NCBI RefSeq assembly: GCF_918698245.1
Contig: NZ_CAKKMS010000001.1
Span: 372,001 to 436,000 of the forward strand
Direction: 5' to 3'
DNA from: Pedobacter sp. Bi126
GTDB taxonomy: Bacteria > Bacteroidota > Bacteroidia > Sphingobacteriales > Sphingobacteriaceae
DNA: 64,000 nt
Shown: positions 33,898 through 41,240 of the stretch, in pieces
Layout: every line of letters starts with the position of its first letter
Numbering within the stretch: position 1 is the stretch's first letter
Program-made: the position numbers and the translations under genes
The notes under the pieces: model-generated
Databases searched by the model: none
The model's input: the letters and a program-made list of their open reading frames with translations, nothing else
What the model was told of the DNA's origin: nothing

Positions 33898-34806
33898 TTA
33901 TTTTTTGGCAAACTGCTCCAGCGCTGAGTTGAATTTATCCATCTCTTCCACAAAAAGTGCGTGTCCGCTGTTCTCAAATTTCACGATGTATGAGTTTTTT
34001 AAGCCTTTATGCAATTGCTCAGCCAGGGTAAAATCAATCAGTTGATCTTTTGTACCCTGAAATATGGCTACAGGGATGGTTATATTCTTAAGCACCGGAC
34101 GCAAATCCAGATCGCCAAGGGCACTAATTGATTCAGTAACTACATATGGACTTGCAGATAAGTTGATATTTTCAAGCCATTGCTCTGTATTTTTTTGAAG
34201 TGTGGTACCTTTGGCCGCAAATGCTGCACCTAATCCACCTATCAGCTCTTCCCTGTTGGTCAGGGTTTGTTTGATCAGTCCGGCAGCACCTTCCTCAGAT
34301 ATTCCGTAGCTGTAATCTGCACGTTGTTTCCATGATGGAGCAGCTGCCGCAAATAGTGCCAGTTTGCTCACATGTGCAGATTTATACTTGTTTACATAAT
34401 GAATGGTAACGGCACCACCCATAGAAAAGCCACCCAGTACAGCATTTTCTATTTTTAAGGTATGGAGAACGGCATAAATGTCATCAGAAAAAACATCGAA
34501 ATTATACTTTCCATAAGGTTTATCAGATTTACCGAAACCACGTAGTGTAATGCCGATTACCCTGAAACCTTTCCTTACCAGGTACTGATATTGATATTGG
34601 TACATTTCATCGCTAAGTGGCCATCCGTGGATCAATACAATGGGTTGGCCTTCACCAAGATCGGTTACGTGAAGTTTTACACCTGGCTCAACTTCGATAT
34701 ATTCCGCCCTTCCGGCTGAAGCTGGGACTCTTTTGCTTTGTGAAAAAGCGAATTGGTTTGTTAATAAAGTGATGATCACACTTGCGGTTAAGATTAGATT
34801 TTTCAT
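33898..34806 (-). CDS. Secreted alpha/beta hydrolase (haloperoxidase/esterase-like)
   Basis: A 302-residue protein with a signal peptide (MKNLILTASVIITLLTNQFAFSQ). The catalytic region includes the oxyanion-loop LIHGWPLSDEM and nucleophile elbow GGFSMGG (Ser in GFSMG). A later Asp in IFQGTKDQLIDF and His in FENSGHALFVEEMDKF complete the triad. The overall pattern resembles non-haem chloroperoxidases and related esterases. It is adjacent to an AraC gene and not far from an SDR/HxlR group. The substrate is unknown. Confidence 0.88.
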   Translation of the reverse strand: MKNLILTASVIITLLTNQFAFSQSKRVPASAGRAEYIEVEPGVKLHVTDLGEGQPIVLIHGWPLSDEMYQYQYQYLVRKGFRVIGITLRGFGKSDKPYGKYNFDVFSDDIYAVLHTLKIENAVLGGFSMGGAVTIHYVNKYKSAHVSKLALFAAAAPSWKQRADYSYGISEEGAAGLIKQTLTNREELIGGLGAAFAAKGTTLQKNTEQWLENINLSASPYVVTESISALGDLDLRPVLKNITIPVAIFQGTKDQLIDFTLAEQLHKGLKNSYIVKFENSGHALFVEEMDKFNSALEQFAKK

Positions 34807-35153
34807 TGTTATTTTTTAAAATTAATGTTTGAAATATTTGTTGTTTGTTGACCATACAAAGATGGGGAGAACGCCAGGCCCAGGGAATGGATAAACAGAC
34901 AACAATCTTGTACATTTTTCCCTCAAAGGATATTTATGATACTTATTCTAATCCATTACCAACGAATGATTGGATTTTTACCCTATCCCACCTATCATAC
35001 TTAATAATACCAAAGCAAATATCCCGGGAACATTTAGTTAAAGTAATTACGGAAATGCCAATTGCATAGGGATAAATTTTACGCGATCTGAATCGTAATA
35101 CCGTACTTGTAGGAAACTATAGTATACCTGAATTTTGTATAAAAATATATACA
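34807..35153. other. Intergenic region upstream of SDR gene with a conserved promoter-operator
   Basis: About 350 bp between divergent genes. The left part (34807-35060) shows nothing beyond AT-rich sequence. The right end holds the 40-bp conserved site 35071-35110 and a promoter (see the separate entry). Confidence 0.5.
35071..35137 (+). promoter_or_regulatory. Promoter-operator copy A, upstream of SDR gene (shared with 36453)
   Basis: The 40-bp block 35071-35110 (GATAAATTTT...AATCGTAAT...TACTTGT) matches 36453-36492 at 34 of 40 positions. A -7-like box GAATTTTG lies at 35130-35137, exactly 59 bp after the block start, as in copy B. A TTG for the -33 lies inside TACTTGT. The two copies stand before the two genes that flank the HxlR regulator, so this is the likely HxlR operator. 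Confidence 0.6.
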
Positions 35154-35948
35154 ATGGAAAGGGAATTTAATTTCAACAACGAACTATCTGGCAAGATTGC
35201 CATGGTAACAGGTGGAACCAAAGGCGCCGGAAAAGCAATTGCCGAAAGGTTACTGGCAGCCGGGGCACAAGTAATCATTACTGCAAGAAACCTGCCTGAA
35301 GAGCCCAATGAAAAGCTGTATTTTATTTCGGCAGACCTGAGCAAGTCTGCTGGAACAGCAAAAGTAGTAACAGCGGTATTATCGAAATTTGGCAGGCTCG
35401 ATATCCTGATCAATAGCCTTGGTGGTTCAGAAACGCCGGCGGGTGGTTTTGCTAATTTAACCGATGAACATTGGGAAGAAACATTGCAAACCAATCTTTT
35501 GGCGCCAGTAAGATTAGACAGGGCATTTTTGCCGCAAATGATCAGACAAAAAACAGGTGTGGTAATCCATATCGCATCTATTCAAGGTAAACTTCCATTA
35601 TATGAAAGCACACTACCCTATGCGGCAGCGAAGGCCGGACTGATCAATTACAGCAAAGGACTTTCTAACGAAGTTGCTCCAAAAGGAATTCGGGTTTTAA
35701 CGGTTTCACCGGGCTGGATCATGACAGACAGCTCAAAGAGAATGATGGAACGCATATCGCAAACCAAAGCAATTTCGATAGAACAGGCCACACAAAGTGT
35801 AATGGATGCACTTGGCGGCATTCCATACGGCCGACCTGCCATGCCAGAAGATGTTGCAGAAATGGTTGGGTTTCTTGTTTCGCCAAGGGCAAGTTACCTT
35901 ACCGGAACCGAATTTGTAATTGATGGAGGTACCATACCCACCATTTAA
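35154..35948 (+). CDS. SDR family oxidoreductase, 264 aa, HxlR-linked
   Basis: A classical SDR with an intact cofactor motif VTGGTKGAGKAIAERL, NSLGGSE in the NNAG position, catalytic Ser in IASIQGK and YAAAKAGL (YxxxK). The C-terminal GRPAMPEDVAEMVGFLVSPRASYLTGTEFVIDGG is typical of 3-ketoacyl reductase-like SDRs. It is preceded by a promoter whose operator-like block is repeated before the SnoaL-like gene 36553, with an HxlR gene between. HxlR regulators often respond to aldehydes or reactive electrophiles, so it may reduce such a compound. The substrate is unknown. Confidence 0.87.
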   Translation: MEREFNFNNELSGKIAMVTGGTKGAGKAIAERLLAAGAQVIITARNLPEEPNEKLYFISADLSKSAGTAKVVTAVLSKFGRLDILINSLGGSETPAGGFANLTDEHWEETLQTNLLAPVRLDRAFLPQMIRQKTGVVIHIASIQGKLPLYESTLPYAAAKAGLINYSKGLSNEVAPKGIRVLTVSPGWIMTDSSKRMMERISQTKAISIEQATQSVMDALGGIPYGRPAMPEDVAEMVGFLVSPRASYLTGTEFVIDGGTIPTI

Positions 35949-36047
35949 AATTATAACAATACCAGCCTGGGTTGCATTTGGAATGAGTTTAAAATACTGA
36001 CCGAAATCAACCTGGGCATAATTTAGCTAGCACTCACTCAGAAAAAA

Positions 36048-36413
36048 TCAGGCTAACTGCGGATATCCTTTCAGAATCACACGCTTCAAACTGTCCTGAT
36101 ATTCATCTCCCCAATTTCCAATAGCAGCGATCACCGGGATCAAGGTTTTGCCAAAAGCAGTAAGCGAATACTCTACCTTTGGTGGCATCACCGGATAGAT
36201 TGTTCTGATAACCAATTCATGGTCCTCGAGTTCCTTTAACTGAATATTGATTACCCTTCGACTTGCATCTGGTATTTTACGTTGCAGCTCGCTCGGGCGC
36301 AAATACCCCTCATTGATAAACCACAATAACCGAATTTTCCATTTGCCATAAAGCACCTCTCCAACTAAATCAAGGCCACAGTTTAAATTGGGAAAAGTTT
36401 TTTTCTCGTACAT
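36048..36413 (-). CDS. HxlR family transcriptional regulator
   Basis: A 121-residue winged-helix protein. CGLDLVGEVLYGKWKIRLLWFINEG lies at the N-terminus, with Cys at about 11, and GYLRPSELQRKIPDASRRVINIQLKELEDHELVIRT is the recognition region. The typical Cys near the first helix is a thiol redox sensor in some family members. A TATCTTTG -7 box lies only about 4 bases before the ATG (36418-36425 on minus), implying a leaderless or near-leaderless transcript. It probably controls the two flanking genes that share the 40-bp operator block. Confidence 0.9.
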   Translation of the reverse strand: MYEKKTFPNLNCGLDLVGEVLYGKWKIRLLWFINEGYLRPSELQRKIPDASRRVINIQLKELEDHELVIRTIYPVMPPKVEYSLTAFGKTLIPVIAAIGNWGDEYQDSLKRVILKGYPQLA

Positions 36414-36452
36414 CTAACAAAGATACATGCAGGCCATTAATGAAACAATACG

Positions 36453-36519
36453 GATAAATTTTTCCCTATCCGAATCGTAATGCCCTACTTGTGCATCACG
36501 CCAGTACCACCGAAATTTG
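36453..36519 (+). promoter_or_regulatory. Promoter-operator copy B, upstream of SnoaL-like gene
   Basis: The block 36453-36492 matches copy A (35071-35110) at 34 of 40 positions, with identical spacing to the -7-like box GAAATTTG at 36512-36519. It sits between the divergent HxlR and SnoaL-like genes, so it can control both. Preservation of 33 bp from GATAAATTTT to TACTTGT in both copies argues for a functional site. Confidence 0.6.
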
Positions 36520-36552
36520 TACAACAATAAGTTAAATCTAAAAACAAATATC

Positions 36553-36876
36553 ATGAACTTACCAAATTTTATAACAGACCTAATCGAAGCGCAAAACAGC
36601 CATGATGCTGTAGCTTATTCATCACTTTTTTCAGAAAATGCCGAAGTATTCGACGAAGGGAAGAACCATATTGGAAGGGCAGCAATTCAAAAATGGATTG
36701 AAAATTCGAACCAACAATATCAAGCTACTTTAAAACCGGTTAGTTATAAGGAAGATGAAAAGGGTTCGGTATTTACAGGTGAGATTTCGGGAACATTTCC
36801 AGGTAGCCCGGTCATTCTTAACTTTAACCTCGTTCTTCAACAGGGTTTAATTCAATCGCTTAAAATTACCGGCTAA
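36553..36876 (+). CDS. SnoaL/NTF2-like small protein
   Basis: 107 residues from ATG 36553; an upstream TTG at 36517 is inside the promoter box and is rejected. It starts MNLPNFITDLIEAQNSHDAVAY and continues SLFSENAEVFDEGKNHIGRAAIQKWI, a pattern of the SnoaL-like/NTF2 fold (small polyketide-cyclase-like or ketosteroid isomerase-like proteins). Family members act as cyclases, isomerases or unassigned ligand binders. It shares a promoter block with the SDR gene, so the two probably act in one response controlled by HxlR. Confidence 0.85.
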   Translation: MNLPNFITDLIEAQNSHDAVAYSSLFSENAEVFDEGKNHIGRAAIQKWIENSNQQYQATLKPVSYKEDEKGSVFTGEISGTFPGSPVILNFNLVLQQGLIQSLKITG

Positions 36877-36905
36877 CGCTAAACATCCAGAGCCTGTAAA
36901 ATTCT

Positions 36906-36962
36906 AGCAATGCTGCAATATTAGCTTTACATATTTTGCAGCATTGCTATTGTTGTTTTTAA
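36906..36962 (+). terminator. Rho-independent terminator after SnoaL-like gene
   Basis: Arms AGCAATGCTGCAA (36906-36918) and TTGCAGCATTGCT (36936-36948) are perfectly complementary over 13 bp and are followed by ATTGTTGTTTTT. Position and T-tract give a strong terminator for the SnoaL-like gene. Confidence 0.8.
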
Positions 36963-37263
36963 TGACAAGCTATTTCAGGATAAGACAGAAAAAGCTTTAC
37001 TGTAACAACAGTACCGCGGGTTATTTTATCCCTTTAAAACGCTGTCATTGATGTTTGATTTTATGCAATTAATTATCCCTCAACATGATGCACCAATTAA
37101 TTTTTCAATAATCTAATTGGCGGTTTGCAGCAACCGGGAATTAATTAATAATTTTCTTTGTGGTTTAAAATATTGTTTCTAAATTGCTGATGCGAATTAC
37201 TAATTAACATCATCATTCACTTAAACACAGAGCTAAAATCAATTAAATTTCTTTAACAATATT
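36963..37263. other. AT-rich intergenic region upstream of gene 37353
   Basis: No gene or clear repeat is seen in about 300 bp after the SnoaL terminator. The stretch is AT-rich with several TAAT runs and probably carries the promoter of the downstream gene. The last part of the gap (37264-37367) is treated separately. Confidence 0.45.
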
Positions 37264-37367
37264 CCTGGTCGAGTGGTAGCCCCACATTTTCAATTTCTCT
37301 GTGAAGAGTTATTTGGTAGTTCGCAGCGACCAGGATACTTTATTTTACGGTTATGCGAACTACCAAA
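37264..37367 (+). promoter_or_regulatory. Two mutually exclusive hairpins over the start codon of gene 37353
   Basis: Hairpin 1: CCTGGTCG (37264-37271) with CGACCAGG (37327-37334). Hairpin 2: a perfect 14-bp pair, TTTGGTAGTTCGCA (37312-37325) with TGCGAACTACCAAA (37354-37367), which buries the ATG at 37353-37355 at the base of its right arm. One arm of hairpin 2 lies in the loop of hairpin 1, so the two would form a pseudoknot or exclude each other. This could regulate translation; a DNA operator is also possible if the true start is the ATG at 37422. Confidence 0.5.
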
Positions 37368-37991
37368 AGTAAAAACCAAAACACACAGCTCCCTGCTCAG
37401 GTTGCAGCTGAATCAGCCAACATGAATGTATTACCTGCCATTTGCGGGGTAAAGGCTACCTTACATCATATTGATGGTAATGTTTCTGAAATCATGATGA
37501 CATTGCCACGCTACACCGGTTGGGCAGAATTTTTAGAAGATGGACAAAATTCCATAAGGGAATATGTATACCAGCTCACCAGGCACTGGATTCAGATTAC
37601 CCATTTCTTTATAGAAACCGGAACCATTACCACCAATGGAACCATAGCTTCTTGTTTTTTACCACGCAGGTTCGATATCCCTTTAGGCAAATTTTATAAA
37701 CCGATGGCACCCGGTGACTGGGTATCGGCCAATCAGCATCCGCACCATCCAAAATATAACCAAAAAGGATCGAGTAAAAATTTATCAACATTAATCGCTA
37801 TTGCAGGCACTAGAAATGATGTTGTTTATCATCAAATAGAGCCTAATACTGTGCTTTGCGGTATTCCATTCGAAAGTAAATCAGCCTATTTTGAAAAAGG
37901 AGATACGCCTATTGGGTATTTTCTAAAGAACGGAACCGAATATATGGTAATTTACAGTTATAGTGTTGATGAAAGAGGAAGTTTTGAGTGA
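37353..37991 (+). CDS. Unknown protein with leader hairpin over its start codon, 212 aa
   Basis: A soluble-looking protein with no signal peptide. It begins with a basic stretch MRTTKSKNQNTQLPAQVA and contains GNVSEIMMTLPRYTGWAEFLEDGQN, RHWIQITHFFIETGTITTNGTIASCFLPRRFDIPLG and HPHHPKYNQKG. I recognise no family. A further internal ATG at 37422 (MNVLPAICGV) is an alternative start. Its neighbours, an SnoaL-like gene and a transposon-poor intergenic region, give no clear role. A strong hairpin covers the ATG at 37353. Confidence 0.6.
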   Translation: MRTTKSKNQNTQLPAQVAAESANMNVLPAICGVKATLHHIDGNVSEIMMTLPRYTGWAEFLEDGQNSIREYVYQLTRHWIQITHFFIETGTITTNGTIASCFLPRRFDIPLGKFYKPMAPGDWVSANQHPHHPKYNQKGSSKNLSTLIAIAGTRNDVVYHQIEPNTVLCGIPFESKSAYFEKGDTPIGYFLKNGTEYMVIYSYSVDERGSFE

Positions 37992-38020
37992 GGTAAAATG
38001 AAATTGATAATTTAAATTTA

Positions 38021-38050
38021 AGCCCTTGCGGATTGTGAGGGCTTTATATT
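38021..38050 (+). terminator. Terminator after gene 37353
   Basis: Arms AGCCCT (38021-38026) and AGGGCT (38038-38043) form a 6-bp stem, followed by TTATATT. It lies 30 bp beyond the stop codon of the 37353 gene. Confidence 0.6.
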
Positions 38051-38421
38051 GCTCATATAGCCTATATTGAGTGTTCGACGATAAAAAAATTAAGTCTTGT
38101 AAAAGAACGCGCTACCTTGACAAGATTATCTTAGATCAGAAAAGCTGGCATATTTAAAAACTATTTGCTAAAGCTCAACTACGTTTTAATTTTCTAAAAA
38201 GGAATAGGAACATTCCATATAAATCCCAAGGTAGAAGAAAATTTGTGCAAAAAAACTCAGTCAACTTGAGAAGTGATATTAATGGGAAGTCTGAATAGTT
38301 AAAAAACTGCAGTTATCTATATAAATTAAAATGTGAGAAATCCACGATGAATCATCCTTGATGGTTTACTAGTGCGCTACATCTTCGAAGTATAGGAAGT
38401 CAATGTTAAAGACTTTCTGAA
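38051..38421. other. Intergenic region at the low-coordinate end of the defence operon
   Basis: About 370 AT-rich bp with no gene and no convincing terminator for the HNH gene. A weak TCTTGT/ACAAGA pairing is seen near 38093-38126. I looked for a copy of the tRNA-Leu 3' end that would mark an integration junction and did not see one. Confidence 0.45.
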
Positions 38422-39543
38422 CTACACCGTCAAAACGATATTACAAAATGTAAACAACATATATGAGTTTTCGTCTTTACAAATAAAATCTAAATAGGCC
38501 TTGTCGATTTCTACGCCAGTCCTTCTCTTCAAGTTTCCAAGTTGACTTCTAAAAGAAGATACGATTGTCCTTAATTGTTCTAAGTTATTAGTTAAAATAA
38601 TTTCTGGGTGGTCTGGTAAATATTGTTCATGAAATTCAGTTTGCAGTCCGTTATAATAAAGACTTAAATAACTGTTGTACCGAACTTGGATATTAAACAC
38701 ATCTATCCAAGTTTGAACTTGATCACTTTCACCCAAGGCATTGTGGGATATAGCTAAATTGAAATACCCATAGGGATATTTACTTTTTTCTTCATCAGGC
38801 AGAGAAGAAACGGGATTAAAATTTGCCACCTTGACATCGATTCCTGCATTGTCGTCGTAGGGATAAAACGACCTGCGGCGTAGACCGGTTGTTTTATTAT
38901 ATAGAACGTCTGCCACCCCTTTAACACCTGTTTGATTGCATTTACCACACATCGGTACTAGATTTGAAAAATTCACAGAATATATTGGGTATTTCGCTTT
39001 GTACAACCAGTGATCATAATCATCCTTAGATTCTCCTTCGAGCAATGAGTATTCATGAAGGCCACAGAATGGGCAGACTCTGCCGCTGTTGTTCGTGTTC
39101 TTGAAGGTTTGATAATGGTCTAAAAGAGTTGTTTTTAACTGACTCTGAATTGTTTTATTTGTGCTTAATGCCACCCCATAAAAATGATCTTTCAAAATAT
39201 TTAGTGCACTATGCAATTCATTTGAATATAGCTCTGTTAAAATAACAGGGAGCTGTGTATCTGTACATATTGATCTTATATCCAAGCCGACCTTAAATTC
39301 ATCAAACAAATCAATTCTTCTTTGCATTGAAAGTCCTTGAATAGCGTCGAAAACAATCCTAAATTTGTCGTCGAAACTTAAATTTCCGTCTTTGGCCTGA
39401 GACAATGCTAATACTTCTTTAAACCAATCGGGGAATAATGCATGAGAATATACTCCATTTGGTATAGATCTTTCCAAGAAGAGGTACATTACTTGGTTTA
39501 CCCTCTCTATTGGATGTGAAGTATATTTTAACGCATATATCAT
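38422..39543 (-). CDS. HNH-type nuclease of the hsdMS-ATPase operon
   Basis: A 373-residue protein whose first 150 residues are helical. An HNH zinc-finger-like nuclease follows: CPFC at 157-160, DH at 177-178 (DHWLYKAKYP), NLVPMC at 194-199 and CN at 202-203, matching the CxxC...DHxLxK..YP...NLVPxCxxCN pattern. It overlaps the ATPase gene by 4 bp (ATGA). Paired ATPase and HNH proteins occur in PtuAB (Septu) and some retron or phage defence systems. Here they follow hsdM and hsdS, and HsdR is missing, so it may supply the cutting activity of a restriction-like system. The protein is probably cytosolic. Confidence 0.83.
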   Translation of the reverse strand: MIYALKYTSHPIERVNQVMYLFLERSIPNGVYSHALFPDWFKEVLALSQAKDGNLSFDDKFRIVFDAIQGLSMQRRIDLFDEFKVGLDIRSICTDTQLPVILTELYSNELHSALNILKDHFYGVALSTNKTIQSQLKTTLLDHYQTFKNTNNSGRVCPFCGLHEYSLLEGESKDDYDHWLYKAKYPIYSVNFSNLVPMCGKCNQTGVKGVADVLYNKTTGLRRRSFYPYDDNAGIDVKVANFNPVSSLPDEEKSKYPYGYFNLAISHNALGESDQVQTWIDVFNIQVRYNSYLSLYYNGLQTEFHEQYLPDHPEIILTNNLEQLRTIVSSFRSQLGNLKRRTGVEIDKAYLDFICKDENSYMLFTFCNIVLTV

Positions 39544-41240
39544 TTTTCTAACCCTTTGTCGATAATTATTTTATTCAACTTTTGCACTATCATATTTTTT
39601 TCAAAAGAGTCTCCAAATTTGGATAAAGATTCGTTCAATTCATTAACATTTTCCGATCTGAGATCTTGCAACATTTCATTCCAAGATAAGTCAGCAATCT
39701 GTCTATTTTTTCCAAAAAACTCATTCATTAACTTAATTATGGAGGTACCATAGGTATTAATATTGACTTCCTTAGGCCCAGACCTATTTTCTCTTACAAA
39801 CCATTTAACATTGTCTTGCTTACAATCAGATACGATAAATGGCGAATGCGTAGTAATTAAAATATCTCTTAAAGAACTTCTATCTATTTTAAAACATGAT
39901 TTTAAAGTACTTACAAATTTAGAGCGCCAATCGGGGTTGAAATGAGTCTCTGGTTCGTCGAGCAAAAACAATGCATTAGATTCTCTTAGAAGCAAACAGA
40001 TACCCATCGTATGAAGAAACTGATGTTCTCCATCGGACAATGATTTAGTCAGTAAAGTTTTTTCAGCGCCCCTTTTGTAGACTGTAAAATCTTTGATCCT
40101 AAATACGCGTTTGTGCGAAGGGAGGACAGGTACAGTTTCATTTACATACAAACTATTAGAGTTATAAATGTCATTTTTGGTTTGGTAAGGAACATCGTAT
40201 AAATTTAAAGTATGCAACACTTGAAATGTTCTAAAAAGATCTAAAGGTGATGCAAATTCATTTTTAAAAGCTGTCTTTAGTGATTCATCTACCCAAAAGT
40301 CCAAAACGAGATTCTCTTCATCTTCATGGTGAATTGTGCAACATTTTATTAATCTATCAATTGCTGGCCTAACTAGCGTACTCAATTCCACTTGCGATTT
40401 AAACTTGTCAGCCTGGTCCTCAGTAGAAAAAGTTTCAATTACTTCATTCTTATATTTTTGGTAAACATGTTTTTGTAAAATTATTCTGGCTTGTTCGATG
40501 CCCAAAATACCTATTCCATTGATCGGATCCGTGAATGGCTTAAGATATTTTTTATCCTGCATTAAAAAATTCGCGAGTAAAATGGTTTGTGAATATTGAT
40601 TATCAACGTAAATCATTCGTCCCTCAGGCCTTTGATAATCATAACGTTTAGTCAAGATATCAGAATATTCATCAAAGTGAATAAATCTCATCTTAAAGAA
40701 AGGAAGGCTTAGCACCTCATTTTCACCAGAGGAGTATCCAATAATTATTTCAGGCAAAATTTGTTTTGCAAGTATTCGATCTGGATATCGATCAATGCCT
40801 TTGTAAAACTCATAATTTACTATTTCCAGCAATGGACGTTCTCCGATAACTTTTGTAACTCTTATTTGAGCATAGTTTTTACTTTGCCAATTTAAATCTT
40901 CGACTCCTATCCTATCCTTATTTCTGTTCCAATTGACGGGTATTAAATATTCCAGTTCAAAAGCGTCAGGCGAGCATTGTGTCGCATCAAATCCCTTAAT
41001 ACTTTTTGGGGTCTTTTCAAATCCCCTTGGCTTATAATTAAGGTAAATACATTCAATGTGATAGAATATATTAGATATTGCTTCTAGAACGTTGGATTTA
41101 CCACTTCCATTTCGACCTACAAAGCAATATGGGTTAAAATCTGCAGGATTTCTATTTGTGTTTACATTAAAAAAATCAATCTCAAAATCTTTTTTGATAC
41201 CTCGAAAGTCGCTACAAAGCTTAAGTCGTATTAATTTCAT
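39540..41240 (-). CDS. Restriction-system-associated AAA/ABC-type ATPase
   Basis: A 566-residue protein. Walker A is GRNGSGKS at 42-49, an ABC/SMC-like signature SLSDGEHQFL is at about 400-409, Walker B is LFLLDEPETHF at 424-434 and ITTHSPFIVSD is the H-loop near 461. The long helical middle (about 230-390) resembles RecF/OLD/PtuA-like ATPases. The start overlaps the hsdS stop and the stop overlaps the HNH start (ATGA at both junctions), so translation is coupled. NCBI has a family by the name restriction system-associated AAA family ATPase, which fits this placement; I state this from memory. It may act as a sensor or loader for the HNH nuclease. Confidence 0.85.
   Translation of the reverse strand: MKLIRLKLCSDFRGIKKDFEIDFFNVNTNRNPADFNPYCFVGRNGSGKSNVLEAISNIFYHIECIYLNYKPRGFEKTPKSIKGFDATQCSPDAFELEYLIPVNWNRNKDRIGVEDLNWQSKNYAQIRVTKVIGERPLLEIVNYEFYKGIDRYPDRILAKQILPEIIIGYSSGENEVLSLPFFKMRFIHFDEYSDILTKRYDYQRPEGRMIYVDNQYSQTILLANFLMQDKKYLKPFTDPINGIGILGIEQARIILQKHVYQKYKNEVIETFSTEDQADKFKSQVELSTLVRPAIDRLIKCCTIHHEDEENLVLDFWVDESLKTAFKNEFASPLDLFRTFQVLHTLNLYDVPYQTKNDIYNSNSLYVNETVPVLPSHKRVFRIKDFTVYKRGAEKTLLTKSLSDGEHQFLHTMGICLLLRESNALFLLDEPETHFNPDWRSKFVSTLKSCFKIDRSSLRDILITTHSPFIVSDCKQDNVKWFVRENRSGPKEVNINTYGTSIIKLMNEFFGKNRQIADLSWNEMLQDLRSENVNELNESLSKFGDSFEKNMIVQKLNKIIIDKGLEK

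Noticed and set aside
38422..41240. Calling the ATPase/HNH pair simply Septu (PtuAB)
   Set aside because: The pair resembles PtuAB in architecture but is coupled to hsdM and hsdS, and the two proteins are larger than typical PtuA/PtuB. A plain Septu label would hide the link.
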